From: Maribacter aestuarii
GTDB taxonomy: Bacteria; Bacteroidota; Bacteroidia; Flavobacteriales; Flavobacteriaceae
Assembly: GCF_027474845.2 (NCBI RefSeq)
Contig: NZ_CP107031.2
Coordinates: 2,122,501 to 2,186,500 of the forward strand
Length of the DNA: 64,000 nt
Direction of reading: 5' to 3'
A program made the position numbers and the translations under genes. The notes beneath the pieces are model-generated. The model ran no database searches. It was given only the letters and a program-made list of their open reading frames with translations, and was not told where the DNA came from. This document shows, one piece after another, positions 20,100 through 29,512 of the stretch (the stretch's first letter is position 1; each line of letters starts with the position of its first letter).

Positions 20100-21818
20100 T
20101 TAAGCTACCATAACTGACTTACTCATTTTCTGATTCTGTACACTTATACGATAAATGTACTTGCCAGTAGATAGGTGCTTGGGCATGCGCTCTCGTATGT
20201 TTATTTCTGTGGAGCCCTCTAGCATCATCTCGTTAAAGACGGTGCCCACATTTTGTCCAAGAATGTTATATAATTGGATGTCTACTTGGGCCGTGAACGG
20301 CATTTCCAAGTAAATGTGGGGTGTACTATCCGTAGGATAGAACGGTTTGTGAACTATAGCATTCAGTAAATCTGGGTCAAATGGCGCTGGATCCATCCCT
20401 TCGCCGTCTGGTGGTGTTGGTGGGGTGACATCTCCATCACTGTAAACAATGTCCGGAAAGTCAACACCACTACAGTTAAATCCAAGATTTACAGGGGCGT
20501 AAGGGTGATCCAACAAATGTTGTTCCACTAGGGGTATATCTACGCACAACCATTCTGCAAGGACGGTTGCGTACAAATCTCTAAAATCCATGGTATATTC
20601 CAGGTTTCCACGACCATCCGGGTTGTCCAAAGTTGGGTGATCTCCAACGAAGGCACTTCCGTTTAGTCCAGAACCAAAGAATAGGGTGGGTGCCGCTTTA
20701 CCGTGATCGGTACCATTGGAACCGTTTTCAAATATTCTTCTACCGAACTCGGAAAAAGTCATACTCAAAACCTGATTATCCTGTTGTGTACAGGCCAAAT
20801 CCTCATAAAAACTATTGATACCTATGGATAGATTGGACATAAGTCGCTCATGGGCCAGAGGTTGGTTACCATGTGTATCAAAACCACCCATGGAAATCAT
20901 GTAGACCTTGGTCCCTAAATTTCCTTTTATAAGCTTGGAAATGACGGATAGTTGTCTTGCAAAGCCGTTATCTTGATACTCTACACCACATCCTAATGCG
21001 TCACCGCGTTCGTATGCTTCATGAATCAAGCCGGAATATTCATAGGTCGTGTTGGCAACTCCTCTTAAAAATTTCAATTGGTCACCGTACATACAATCGT
21101 TAAAAAGAGAATCGTCCAAACCGTATACAACTCCGGATTCGGCAATTTCTTCCAATTGATTGATATTAGAAGTCACGAAAGCATAATTGGTCTCCTCTCC
21201 CTGAAACACTAAACTACCAAACTGACCAATTTGAATGGCCGCAGGGGCCGCTGGTGGATTGACTAAGTAATCTGGATAGATGTTTTCAAAATGCCTACCC
21301 ATCCAGCCTGTATTCAAACCACTAAAGCCGGTCGTAGCCAAATCGGTGTTTGCGAAGATATCTGACCCCGTAAAATGGGAAAGACTTTGACCTTCATATC
21401 CAACCCCGTGCACAGCTTTGAACTGACCTTCTCCCCACATGGGTTCTAAAGCACTCATGTAGGAAGGAACTCCAAATTCATCGGTAAGTTTTAAGACTTT
21501 ACTTTCCGGAATATAGATATTAGGTCTTGCATTGGCATAACTATCGTATTGCTCAATAGGGATTACCGTACTTAGACCGTCGTTACCTCCGGATAAGCGT
21601 ATCAATATCAAAATATTATCGGTTTCAGCTGCCGCAATACCCGCAGATAATGGGGAAGGGGCAGAGGCCGTGAGCATATTGGCGCCCAACATCATAGAGC
21701 CAGAACCGGCTATACCCAATGCCTGTAAAAAGGAACGACGGCTCCAATATTGGTGTTCGTGATCGTGACCATCGTGTTGAAGGCCTTTATGAGGAGAATT
21801 GTGATTTATATCGCACAT
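20100..21818 (-). CDS. DUF1501 family exported protein with Tat signal and T9SS sorting domain
   Basis: A 572-residue protein. The N-terminus has a His-rich leader then a twin-arginine motif SRRSFLQALG (Arg27-Arg28) and hydrophobic stretch, so Tat export is likely. The DUF1501 sulfatase-like body includes LIRLSGGNDGLSTVIP, GFDTHGNQPLAHERL, MTFSEFGRR and DHGKAAPTLFFG. The last about 75 residues (VDIQLYNILGQNV ... STGKYIYRISVQNQKMSKSVMVA) look like a type A T9SS C-terminal sorting domain. It sits 11 bases downstream of a DUF1800 gene, a pairing common in many bacteria. The molecular function of the family is not known; members are alkaline-phosphatase-fold. Confidence 0.93.
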   Translation of the reverse strand: MCDINHNSPHKGLQHDGHDHEHQYWSRRSFLQALGIAGSGSMMLGANMLTASAPSPLSAGIAAAETDNILILIRLSGGNDGLSTVIPIEQYDSYANARPNIYIPESKVLKLTDEFGVPSYMSALEPMWGEGQFKAVHGVGYEGQSLSHFTGSDIFANTDLATTGFSGLNTGWMGRHFENIYPDYLVNPPAAPAAIQIGQFGSLVFQGEETNYAFVTSNINQLEEIAESGVVYGLDDSLFNDCMYGDQLKFLRGVANTTYEYSGLIHEAYERGDALGCGVEYQDNGFARQLSVISKLIKGNLGTKVYMISMGGFDTHGNQPLAHERLMSNLSIGINSFYEDLACTQQDNQVLSMTFSEFGRRIFENGSNGTDHGKAAPTLFFGSGLNGSAFVGDHPTLDNPDGRGNLEYTMDFRDLYATVLAEWLCVDIPLVEQHLLDHPYAPVNLGFNCSGVDFPDIVYSDGDVTPPTPPDGEGMDPAPFDPDLLNAIVHKPFYPTDSTPHIYLEMPFTAQVDIQLYNILGQNVGTVFNEMMLEGSTEINIRERMPKHLSTGKYIYRISVQNQKMSKSVMVA

Positions 21819-21829
21819 AATCGTAGGTA

Positions 21830-23323
21830 TTATTTTAGTTGAAATTCAGGTTGTCTTGCCAAATATTGTAGTAGTAAGTAGACTTGGAAGGGAGCTGCCG
21901 GCCATGTAGCCAGGGTCCATGATTCTTGATTTCCTCCTTCATAGTATACGTCTTCGACATCACTTCTGAAGATGTCGTAAGCCTTTTGATATTCCCCATC
22001 GTCCAAAAGACCTTTGGGTAGGATAAAATCAATGATTAGTCTAGAAACTTCATCAGGATTGTTACTGGTGAGTCCAACATTTCCGGAGATAGAAAGGCCC
22101 AAAGACCGGAACTGTTCGTTGTTTGCCTGATAAAATGCTTCCAACATACTTTCAATCGTCAACCAGCGGCCAATAATGAAGTTCGTATTGATCCACGTTC
22201 TATCGCGTTGCCAACCGGCAACGTCAACCGGGTCAAATAATTCCTGGCTCAGTAATCTGCTATAGTTCAGCATTTCGCTTACGGTAGTATCCGTGTAGGC
22301 AAAGCTGGTTTCCTTCAACGTATTAAAATAAAAGTCCATTGGACTTTTAATGATCACCCCAATGGCCTCATCATCAAAAAAGTGTTCACTCTTGAACAAT
22401 TGCCTTAGGACAGGAGCTATTTCAAAGTCATTGGCTAAAAAAGTAGCTGCCAAACCATCGATAATGACCTGTGCATTATTGGCTTCGTCCTTTGAATCCG
22501 GGTGAACAAAAAACTCGTATAATTTCCTACAGATAAATTCTGCAATTTCATTTGGTCGTTGCTGGAACAAAATGGTAATGACATCATCGTAACCCCAGTT
22601 CCCCGTTTGACCAAGAATGGTCTTTGTGCCGGCATCATGTCGGTCTGCCCTAAACGTTACCGGTGTACAACCTACTTCGCCACGTTCCACATAACCTGTG
22701 AGCGCGCGTGCGGTTTCAATCACATCCTCTTCCGTATAACCATTTCCTTCTCCCAGCGTGAAAAGCTCGTAGAGTTCTCTAGCATAATTTTCGTTTGGAT
22801 TGTTACCATTATTGAATACCCCATCCAAATAGTAAAGCATTGCACTGGTCAAACCAATTTCGCTGGTAAAATCTCTGAAATTACCGATGGCGTTTCGTTG
22901 TAAACAATTAATGTAGTAGTACAAGAACGAATTACAGTCGTAAACATCCAATTCTGTAACGAAGTGGTTGCTCCAAAAGAAGCTTAACCGATCTCGGAGG
23001 TTGTTGTTTAATAAACCATTGGCATAAGCCAGTCGAAACTCGCTCTGTTGCTGGTTTCTTAATTGTCTTCGGGCATCATCGTCTGCCGGATAGTTGGCAT
23101 TGGTCCAGTCAGCCCAAGTAGGGGCCGCAAGTGGAGGCATGTTGATGGCTTGGTCTACCAAGGCATCAACCAGCGTACCTGCATTCTGACCAACTGCCTG
23201 GTTAATGGTGTCAACGGATGCACTAAATCCTAATCTTCTATACAAATGCGAAGCTCTAAGTTGATCTAGTGGAGCATTATAAGGCGCAAGAGTAGAAGTA
23301 TTACAATTAATGAAATATTCCAT
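21830..23323 (-). CDS. DUF1800 family protein
   Basis: A 497-residue alpha-helical protein matching DUF1800: ASHLYRRLGFSAS at the start, LRDRLSFFWSNHF, NENYARELYELFTLGEGNGYTEEDV, and the HDAGTKTILGQTG segment. Unlike its partner it has no obvious signal peptide from this start. It is the first gene of a two-gene operon with DUF1501. Such pairs are usually exported or periplasmic and have been linked by others to surface structures, but no reaction is established. An upstream palindromic region may control it. Confidence 0.92.
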   Translation of the reverse strand: MEYFINCNTSTLAPYNAPLDQLRASHLYRRLGFSASVDTINQAVGQNAGTLVDALVDQAINMPPLAAPTWADWTNANYPADDDARRQLRNQQQSEFRLAYANGLLNNNLRDRLSFFWSNHFVTELDVYDCNSFLYYYINCLQRNAIGNFRDFTSEIGLTSAMLYYLDGVFNNGNNPNENYARELYELFTLGEGNGYTEEDVIETARALTGYVERGEVGCTPVTFRADRHDAGTKTILGQTGNWGYDDVITILFQQRPNEIAEFICRKLYEFFVHPDSKDEANNAQVIIDGLAATFLANDFEIAPVLRQLFKSEHFFDDEAIGVIIKSPMDFYFNTLKETSFAYTDTTVSEMLNYSRLLSQELFDPVDVAGWQRDRTWINTNFIIGRWLTIESMLEAFYQANNEQFRSLGLSISGNVGLTSNNPDEVSRLIIDFILPKGLLDDGEYQKAYDIFRSDVEDVYYEGGNQESWTLATWPAAPFQVYLLLQYLARQPEFQLK

Positions 23324-23391
23324 AGTCTAAAAGGCGTTAGTATATTACGTTCATAGAGTTGGGGCTTCTATTTAACGTCACGAAATTTGGC

Positions 23392-23436
23392 TTAGTATAC
23401 TAATCCGTGTACTTTCGTCAACTGACATTCGAAAGT
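23392..23436. promoter_or_regulatory. Palindromes in the DUF1800-yraN divergent gap
   Basis: TTAGTATACTAA (23392-23403) is a perfect 12-bp palindrome. ACTTTCG (23411-23417) and CGAAAGT (23430-23436) form a 7-bp inverted repeat. Both sit in the 184-bp gap between the divergent DUF1800 and yraN starts, where operators would be expected. The symmetry is direct observation; regulation is inference. Confidence 0.4.
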
Positions 23437-23507
23437 AAGCGCAAATTTCTAAAAAGCCGTTCACTTGCCTATATTTTCGATGAACTGCACTATATCTGGC
23501 TAATTTT

Positions 23508-23867
23508 ATGGGCAAACACAATGAATTTGGTAAGGAGGGTGAGCAAATTGCGGTGGATTATCTATTAAAACAGGGATATAAAATTACCTATAGGAATTAT
23601 AGGTATTTAAAAGCAGAAATTGATATTATCGCACAAAAAGAGAAAATTTTGGCCATTGTTGAGGTACGTTCCCGTAGCTCTAACTTTATAGAAAATATTG
23701 CCGATACTATAACGCCCAAGAAAATAAAATTGTTGGTCATGGCTGCGGACCATTATGTGACCGAGGCAAATCTTGACGTTGAAGTCCGCTTCGATATTAT
23801 TACTATTCTAAAGAACAAACAAAGTTTTGAAATGGAACATTTAGAAAATGCCTTCTTTCATTTCTGA
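23508..23867 (+). CDS. YraN family (UPF0102) endonuclease-like protein
   Basis: A 119-residue protein with the YraN signature: GKEGEQIAVDYLLKQGYKI at the N-terminus, then EIDIIAQKEKILAIVEVRSR, the PD-(D/E)XK nuclease-like core (Asp, Glu, Val-Glu-Val-Arg), and ITPKKIKLLVMAADHY. Length is normal. The family resembles Holliday-junction resolvases by fold; its biological role is not settled. No operon partner upstream; the next gene has its own promoter. Confidence 0.93.
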   Translation: MGKHNEFGKEGEQIAVDYLLKQGYKITYRNYRYLKAEIDIIAQKEKILAIVEVRSRSSNFIENIADTITPKKIKLLVMAADHYVTEANLDVEVRFDIITILKNKQSFEMEHLENAFFHF

Positions 23868-23905
23868 TTATTCTACTAAATCAAAAAATTGAATTTTTAA
23901 GACAA

Positions 23906-23937
23906 TTTGTTTTATTTGTAACATGTTGTTATATTTG
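23906..23937 (+). promoter_or_regulatory. Bacteroidota-type promoter for the ACT-like gene
   Basis: TTTG at 23906-23909 and TATATTTG at 23930-23937, separated by 20 bases, match the -33 (TTTG) and -7 (TAnnTTTG) elements closely. The ATG at 23955 follows with a leader of about 10 bases. This is the best promoter match I found in the window. Confidence 0.75.
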
Positions 23938-23954
23938 AATATAATATATCAATC

Positions 23955-24614
23955 ATGAAAACAATCTCATCCATTGTAGAGCAGTACATAAGAAAAAAAC
24001 CATTTTTGCAAAGTGCTTTGGCGCAAGGTATCATCAACCTTACATCGTTGTCAAGAATAGTAAAACCGGAAATTGAAGAGGAACTGGGTAAGGACATCCG
24101 TAACGGGGCTATCGTTATGGCCTTGAAACGTCTTTCGGACGATTTGGAATTCCGCGCTACCCATAAGATTATAAAGGTTCTCAAAAATATTGGGGAAATT
24201 ACCGTAAGGTCTTCGCTCACTGATTATACCTTTTTAGCATCGGACGATATTTTGGTAAAACAAGCTAAGCTGCTGGAAGAAATAAATAATAAACAAGATG
24301 TGTTCTATACATCTTCCCGTGGTGTTAACGAAATCAATATTGTCATCAGCAATGTTATGGACAAAACGGTCGAGAAGTTGTTCAAGGATGAAAGGTGTAC
24401 TCAAAAGGCAGAAGAATTATCTTCAATTACCGTTAAACTGCCAGCCGAGAATGTATCGGTTCCGGGAATCTACTATTTCATATTTCAAAGATTGGCATGG
24501 GAGGGAATCGTACTTTATGAGGTTATCTCTACGACCAATGAATTCACCATTTTGGTCAACGATGATCAGGTAGATATCGCTTTTAAGACCATCAAAGATT
24601 TGAAGACGCTTTAA
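23955..24614 (+). CDS. ACT-domain-like protein, conserved hypothetical
   Basis: A 219-residue protein. The N-terminal half is helical (SIVEQYIRKKPFLQSALAQGIINLTSLSRIV), suggesting a helix-turn-helix-like or dimerisation region. The C-terminal about 75 residues have an ACT-like pattern (SVPGIYYFIFQRLAWEGIVLYEVIST, NEFTILVNDDQVDIAF). Relatives in flavobacteria are sometimes labelled aspartate kinase because of this ACT segment, but no kinase domain is present. An amino-acid-sensing regulatory role is possible. It has a strong separate promoter and ends 2 bases before a convergent gene. Confidence 0.75.
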   Translation: MKTISSIVEQYIRKKPFLQSALAQGIINLTSLSRIVKPEIEEELGKDIRNGAIVMALKRLSDDLEFRATHKIIKVLKNIGEITVRSSLTDYTFLASDDILVKQAKLLEEINNKQDVFYTSSRGVNEINIVISNVMDKTVEKLFKDERCTQKAEELSSITVKLPAENVSVPGIYYFIFQRLAWEGIVLYEVISTTNEFTILVNDDQVDIAFKTIKDLKTL

Positions 24615-24616
24615 AA

Positions 24617-25942
24617 TTATTCCTTCTTTCTAAGAAATTCTATCAGCTCTTTATCACTTTCTGGTTGTGCGATAAATCTTTTTTCCGAGTCCAGGATAAA
24701 ATATGTAGGTGTTTTGTCAATAGCGAAAACCTTGGCGTAATCGCTTTCCCATTTCCCAAGAGCAATGGCATGTTCAAAGTTCGGTAAACGGGCTACTTCC
24801 TTTTTCCATTTGATGTCATCAACCTCTAAACCAACGCCTAAAACCGCTACATTCTTGAAATTTTCAAGTTCTTTATGAAGTTGTGGAACCTCTTTTAAAC
24901 AATGGGAGCAGGTGCTGCTCCAAAATACAAGTACATAATTTTCCGCTCCTTGCAAATCTGACAAAGAATAGGTTTTTCCATTTTTTTCCCAGGTAATTTC
25001 AGGGGATTTAGTGCCCAACCGTAATCTTGATGTAGTTTCTATCTCATCGATTATTGTTGTGTTTCCGTTTTCCAGGGCTAAGACTTTCAAATAGTTTTCA
25101 TAAATCAAATCGCCTACAGTAGAGAGGGAATTATCTTGTGCCATGTTCCAGAGTTTATGAAAAACGGCTAGTTTATATTCTTCAGGTGTAGATGAAATTT
25201 TTTGATGTACGACCGCTATGTTTTCATTAATCGCTTTTTCCAATTCAACTTTGGTAGAAATACTCGGTGAAAGAGCAGAAAACACGTAGTTCGTAATTTT
25301 ATCGGTTAGAAAACCCGAACTCTGTAAAATGCGATTGTCCACATCCAAATGTTCAAAGTAAGACGATTTTTTGTTTTGAAGTAAAGTTTCCAAGGGCACC
25401 TGACTTTCGGGAACGTAATTTCTGTTTGAACTTATGAATTGATGCGCAATAGACTCCGGAGCAATAGCTTCATATCTGTTTTGGACATTCCTAAGCTGAT
25501 CAGTAATCTCATTGAATTCATTTTGAGATATTCTTCCGGTCGAGTAATAATCCAACAATTCATTTTGTGCACTATTTATTTCATCTAAATAATTCGTGTA
25601 CAACAAATTTTCCTCGGATTTGATAAAATTGATGCCCTGATCTAAATCGAAATTGAATTCGATATCCTCTTTTTTATTATAAATAACATCGATAAAGTAC
25701 TCATCTTGGGGAACGGCATAGACTAACCGATACATTCCTGGTTGAGCTGTAACCGGTAGTTTTAAATTAAAATAACCTTCGCTGACCTCGGTATCCGCTA
25801 TATAGTTTTGCCCTGTTGGAGTTAATTTATAAGCGATTAGCCATTTGAAATCCTTCGTGGGTGTCAAATTTCCAGAAATGGAATATTGGCTAAAACCAAT
25901 GTTCATCACAAATATCAAGAAGAGGAAGAATATTTTTTTCAT
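24617..25942 (-). CDS. Thioredoxin-like (TlpA/ResA family) exported protein
   Basis: A 441-residue protein with a signal peptide (FFLFLIFVMNIGFSQ). An N-terminal beta-sandwich DUF4369-like segment (SISGNLTPTKDFKWLIAY) and a helical middle lead into a C-terminal thioredoxin fold (about 310-440), where VFWSSTCSHCLKEVPQLHKEL holds a CxxC redox pair (CSHC) and KTPTYFILDS the cis-Pro loop. It probably works as a periplasmic thiol-disulfide reductase. The architecture is common in Bacteroidota. Convergent with the ACT-like gene; 42 bases downstream of an amidohydrolase gene. Confidence 0.9.
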   Translation of the reverse strand: MKKIFFLFLIFVMNIGFSQYSISGNLTPTKDFKWLIAYKLTPTGQNYIADTEVSEGYFNLKLPVTAQPGMYRLVYAVPQDEYFIDVIYNKKEDIEFNFDLDQGINFIKSEENLLYTNYLDEINSAQNELLDYYSTGRISQNEFNEITDQLRNVQNRYEAIAPESIAHQFISSNRNYVPESQVPLETLLQNKKSSYFEHLDVDNRILQSSGFLTDKITNYVFSALSPSISTKVELEKAINENIAVVHQKISSTPEEYKLAVFHKLWNMAQDNSLSTVGDLIYENYLKVLALENGNTTIIDEIETTSRLRLGTKSPEITWEKNGKTYSLSDLQGAENYVLVFWSSTCSHCLKEVPQLHKELENFKNVAVLGVGLEVDDIKWKKEVARLPNFEHAIALGKWESDYAKVFAIDKTPTYFILDSEKRFIAQPESDKELIEFLRKKE

Positions 25943-25984
25943 AATAACGATAGCACAAAGACAAAACCAAAAATTCGAACCAAT

Positions 25985-27655
25985 CTAATTTGATGTAGCT
26001 TCATATACTTTCTGTCCGCCCACAAAAGTTTTCAATACTTTAATATCTTTTATCTGATTTGGATTTTCCCCTAAAATATTCTTGTCTAGAACCACAAAAT
26101 CGGCCAGTTTACCTGGCTCCAGTGTCCCTTTTATGGCTTCTTCAAAGGATGCGAAAGCACCATTCTTGGTGTAAGCCAGTAGGGCTTCCTCTACAGTAAT
26201 TTTTTGTTCGGGCACCCATCCATCCGGATTTTTACCGTCTAGCGTACGTCGTGTTGTCGCAGCATAGATTCCTTCCAAAGGAGTGGCAGGAGCCACAGGC
26301 CAATCACTACCAAATGCAAGTACCGTTCCCGCATTTAACAAATCCCTAAAGGCGTAGGTGGTCTTTATGCGTTCAGGGCCTATTAATTTTTCCGCCCACC
26401 GGCCATCATCTACAGCATGATATGGCTGCATGCTGGCGATAATGTTTAAATCGGAAAGTCTTCGGACATCTTTGGCTGTAATGTGTTGTACATGCTCCAT
26501 TCGAAATCGTCGATCTTTCACTCCTTCTTCATTGGTTACTTTTTCAAAAATATCTAATAGTTCATGGATGGCCCTATCACCAATGGCATGAACCAAAACC
26601 TGTAAGTCCTTCTTGTCCGCCATAGCAATCCATTCGTAAAGATTTTCTTCTGAATTGATCAAAAATCCGTTGTCGTTTGGTTTATCCGTATAAGGGGCCA
26701 TGAAGGCCGCGGTATGCGAACCTAAGGAACCATCTACAAAGCCCTTTAGCCCGCCTGTTTTTAACCATTGGTCACTTTCCAAGCTACTGTCATATCTTCG
26801 GTTCCAATAATTTAGGGGATTTATTGCGTAAATCCGAATGCCTAATTTTCCATCTTCCTTTAATTTTTTGGCTACGGAATAGGTGCCCAAACTATCCACA
26901 TCATGAACGGAGGTAACTCCTTGAGATAATAGGTAATTCATCGCTGCTTTTAAGGCACTTTCTTTTTCTTCAGTTGTCATGGGAGATATATTTTCCAAGA
27001 CTAAGTTCATTGCATTATCCTTTAAGATGCCCGTCGGTGTGCCATCTGGATATCTTACAATTTGCCCACCTTCGATGTCAGGGGTATTTTTATCGATTCC
27101 TGAGAGTCTTAATGCTAGCGAATTTGCTAAAAGCATGTGGCCGTCCAAACGATACAAGGCTACTGGATTTTCACTCGTAACCTCATCAATCCATTCTTTC
27201 TTAGGAAGCTCTCCTCCCCAAAGGGTATGATCCCAATTTCCTTCTAGAACCCAATTGTCCGGTTGTAAAGTAGCTGTATAATCTCCAATGCGTTTGGTGA
27301 ATTCTTCCGGGGTTGCGGCGTCTCGTAATTGTACACTAAGTAACGCATTGCCACCCATCATTAAATGCACATGACTATCAATAAACCCAGGTGTAATAAA
27401 TGCACCCTCCATGTCCAATAGCTTCGTATTTGGCCCTTTTAATGTGAGAATATCAATATCCGCCCCAATATCTATAATGGTATCCCCAGATATTGCCATG
27501 GCCTTGGCCGTAGCTAGTTCACTATTGCCGGTCCAAATAGTAGCGTTCCAAACGATAAAATCTACCGGGGATTCCTTATCCGTACATGCCGTGAAAAGCA
27601 TGGTAAATGCCAGAGCGAGCATAACAGAACAAGTTCTCCAATATGAATTTAGCAT
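25985..27655 (-). CDS. Amidohydrolase family 3 (YtcJ-like) lipoprotein
   Basis: A 556-residue metal-dependent hydrolase with a lipoprotein signal (LAFTMLFTAC, then TDKES). Metal-binding motifs include ITPGFIDSHVHLMMGG (His-x-His), VHAIGDRAIHELLDIF, FRMEHVQHI and FGSDWPVAPATPLEGIY. The order and length fit the YtcJ/exoenzyme-regulator amidohydrolase 3 family. These hydrolyse N-acyl or cyclic amide substrates, mostly uncharacterised. It lies 64 bases downstream of a serine hydrolase lipoprotein, so both may act on peptide-like substrates in the periplasm. Confidence 0.92.
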   Translation of the reverse strand: MLNSYWRTCSVMLALAFTMLFTACTDKESPVDFIVWNATIWTGNSELATAKAMAISGDTIIDIGADIDILTLKGPNTKLLDMEGAFITPGFIDSHVHLMMGGNALLSVQLRDAATPEEFTKRIGDYTATLQPDNWVLEGNWDHTLWGGELPKKEWIDEVTSENPVALYRLDGHMLLANSLALRLSGIDKNTPDIEGGQIVRYPDGTPTGILKDNAMNLVLENISPMTTEEKESALKAAMNYLLSQGVTSVHDVDSLGTYSVAKKLKEDGKLGIRIYAINPLNYWNRRYDSSLESDQWLKTGGLKGFVDGSLGSHTAAFMAPYTDKPNDNGFLINSEENLYEWIAMADKKDLQVLVHAIGDRAIHELLDIFEKVTNEEGVKDRRFRMEHVQHITAKDVRRLSDLNIIASMQPYHAVDDGRWAEKLIGPERIKTTYAFRDLLNAGTVLAFGSDWPVAPATPLEGIYAATTRRTLDGKNPDGWVPEQKITVEEALLAYTKNGAFASFEEAIKGTLEPGKLADFVVLDKNILGENPNQIKDIKVLKTFVGGQKVYEATSN

Positions 27656-27719
27656 AGTTTATAAGTATTTTTTAAAAATAAGTTTTATAAACTTATATGG
27701 CGACTTACTGTTATGATTA

Positions 27720-29003
27720 TCACAGCTTTTTGGAAGTAGAATCGGATTCATAAAGCCCATAAACTGCATCCCTAAAACTTTTATGGAGTCTTATGGGATC
27801 ATATGGGAACAGTTGAACAAAAAGAACGGCTGTAAGTTCGTTTTTAGGGTCTACCCAAAAAAGTGTTGAAGCGGCACCGTCCCAGAAAAACTCACCTACC
27901 TCTCCCATATTCTCATCGGCAGATGCGGGCGGCGCCACTCTTATGGCAAAATCGATTCCAAAGCCCACCTGCCCTTTGCTAGGAAGAAAAGAGCGTTCCG
28001 TAACGCTGTCGGCCAATTGGTTGGTGGCCATAAGTTCTATGGTTTCAGGATTAAGAATAGTAGTGCTGTCCAATGTTCCTTTGTTTAAAAGCATTCGGGC
28101 AAATTTCATATAATCGTCTAGCGTAGAGGTGAGTCCCGAACCCCCGCGGGTCAATGGCCAGTGTTTAGTGTAGTTTTCGTACGTAAGGGAATCCCGTACC
28201 AATTCCCCTTCTTCTTTTCTTATGTACATGGCAGCGAAATCCTTGCGATCTTCCTCGGGAATAAAATAACGGGTATCGTTCATCCTTAATTTGTTCAAAA
28301 CGTTTTTTTGAACATAGTCGGCATAGGGCATTCCAGAAATACGCTCTACCATAAAAGCTTGCACATCTACGCAAGGTCCATATTCCCATTGCTTCCCCGG
28401 GTGAAAGACCAAGGGTATAGCCCCCATTTTTTCTGCCATCTGCGACAAGGTATTCTCTCTATTCAGAGGATCGGCCTTCGCTAGGAGTTGACCTACATAG
28501 GTTGAATCCGCACTGCGTTTAAAACCTGCAGTATGGCGTGTAATATCCCTTATGGTAATCTCCCTGTTGGCATCTTCCAGTATTGGGTTCCCATTAGTAT
28601 CTTCGCCCACGTAAACCTTCATGTCTGCAAATTCCGGTGCATATTTAGACAGTGGGTCATCCAAGTCAAATTTTCCATCTTCATAGAGCGTCATTAAGGC
28701 CACTCCCGTAATCGGTTTGGTCATCGAATATATTTGTACAATCGTGTTACGATCCATTTTTTTATTTGACTCCCTATCCGCATAACCGAAAGCGTTATAA
28801 TAGACCTCTTTGTCTTTTTCGTATATGAGGGCTGAAACTCCGGCAACGTTCCCAGAATCTACAAAGTTTTGCAAAACGGAATCCAATCGTGCTATGGCTT
28901 GATCCGTAATAATCGTTGAACGGTCAACAGAATTCTCTTTCGGCTCACTTTTACAGGAGACAATCAGTATAAAACAATACAATATGAAGGATATGCGTTT
29001 CAT
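27720..29003 (-). CDS. Serine hydrolase, class C beta-lactamase-like lipoprotein
   Basis: A 427-residue protein with lipoprotein signal and lipobox VSC near residue 17. The SxxK catalytic motif is SMTK (about 93-96) in VQIYSMTKPITGVALM. The second motif is WEYGPCVDVQAF, where family members usually have YS...D. A third region FFWDGAASTLFWVDP takes the place of the KTG/HxG box. It resembles esterases such as EstB and family XII carboxylesterases rather than true beta-lactamases. Substrate not predictable. First in a likely two-gene unit with the amidohydrolase. Confidence 0.92.
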   Translation of the reverse strand: MKRISFILYCFILIVSCKSEPKENSVDRSTIITDQAIARLDSVLQNFVDSGNVAGVSALIYEKDKEVYYNAFGYADRESNKKMDRNTIVQIYSMTKPITGVALMTLYEDGKFDLDDPLSKYAPEFADMKVYVGEDTNGNPILEDANREITIRDITRHTAGFKRSADSTYVGQLLAKADPLNRENTLSQMAEKMGAIPLVFHPGKQWEYGPCVDVQAFMVERISGMPYADYVQKNVLNKLRMNDTRYFIPEEDRKDFAAMYIRKEEGELVRDSLTYENYTKHWPLTRGGSGLTSTLDDYMKFARMLLNKGTLDSTTILNPETIELMATNQLADSVTERSFLPSKGQVGFGIDFAIRVAPPASADENMGEVGEFFWDGAASTLFWVDPKNELTAVLFVQLFPYDPIRLHKSFRDAVYGLYESDSTSKKL

Positions 29004-29117
29004 GATATCTAAAATTTATAAATGGTTGGACCATAATATTTAAAGATACTTAAATATAATCCTTTATTTCGAGTCTCCTTTAGGTATAAAATGTACTGTT
29101 CCTCTTTGCTTTCTTTG

Positions 29118-29450
29118 TTACTCAATCCCTATGGTGGCGCAAAAATTTAGAATCAATGCTATTTCCTTTTTATGCACAAAACCATCTGATTTTGCCATGT
29201 CCTTTAGAAGTTGAAGGAAATGTCTCTTTTTTTCTGCCGGCATTTGTAGAAGAATCATTTCTCCTTGTTCTTTACTTATGGCATTTGCCTGTTGTATAAA
29301 ATTACTGTCAAAATCAAAGGCGTACATGAAATGCTTAAAAGCATTGATTTCTCCGGGATGCAAATATCCATCGGCCAGGATTACAGCATACATCAATTTG
29401 ACAATGGCCGATTTCTCCGCCAGTGAGAAGGATAGTGTGGGTATAGACAT
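29118..29450 (-). CDS. TerB-like protein
   Basis: A 110-residue all-helical protein with the TerB-like pattern: EKSAIVKLMYAVILADGYLHPGEI (acidic, metal-binding-like DGxLxxxE) and DMAKSDGFVHKKEIALILNF with a second D-G-x-h-x-x-x-E helix pair. The two helix-acidic motifs are typical of TerB/DjlA-like calcium-binding folds. It is a short stand-alone copy; a second TerB protein is at 44146. No tellurite-resistance neighbours, so that label should not be read literally. Confidence 0.75.
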   Translation of the reverse strand: MSIPTLSFSLAEKSAIVKLMYAVILADGYLHPGEINAFKHFMYAFDFDSNFIQQANAISKEQGEMILLQMPAEKKRHFLQLLKDMAKSDGFVHKKEIALILNFCATIGIE

Positions 29451-29512
29451 TTTTCTAATTGTGGGTTAGAAGGACATGAAGATACATAATTACGAAGACT
29501 AAATCCCAATCA

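Noticed and set aside
23955..24614. Labelling the ACT-like gene as aspartate kinase
   Set aside because: No amino-acid kinase domain or KFGG motif is present; only an ACT-like tail.
27656..27719. AT-rich inverted repeat between the serine hydrolase and amidohydrolase genes
   Set aside because: Only A-T pairs and low complexity; no T-run placement that fits the direction.
29118..29450. Tellurite resistance locus from the TerB-like genes
   Set aside because: No TerC, TerD or TerZ neighbours at either TerB gene; the fold alone does not imply tellurite resistance.
29453..29471. TTCTAA/TTAGAA inverted repeat upstream of the TerB-like gene
   Set aside because: Six-base arms in AT-rich DNA are expected by chance; no supporting promoter.
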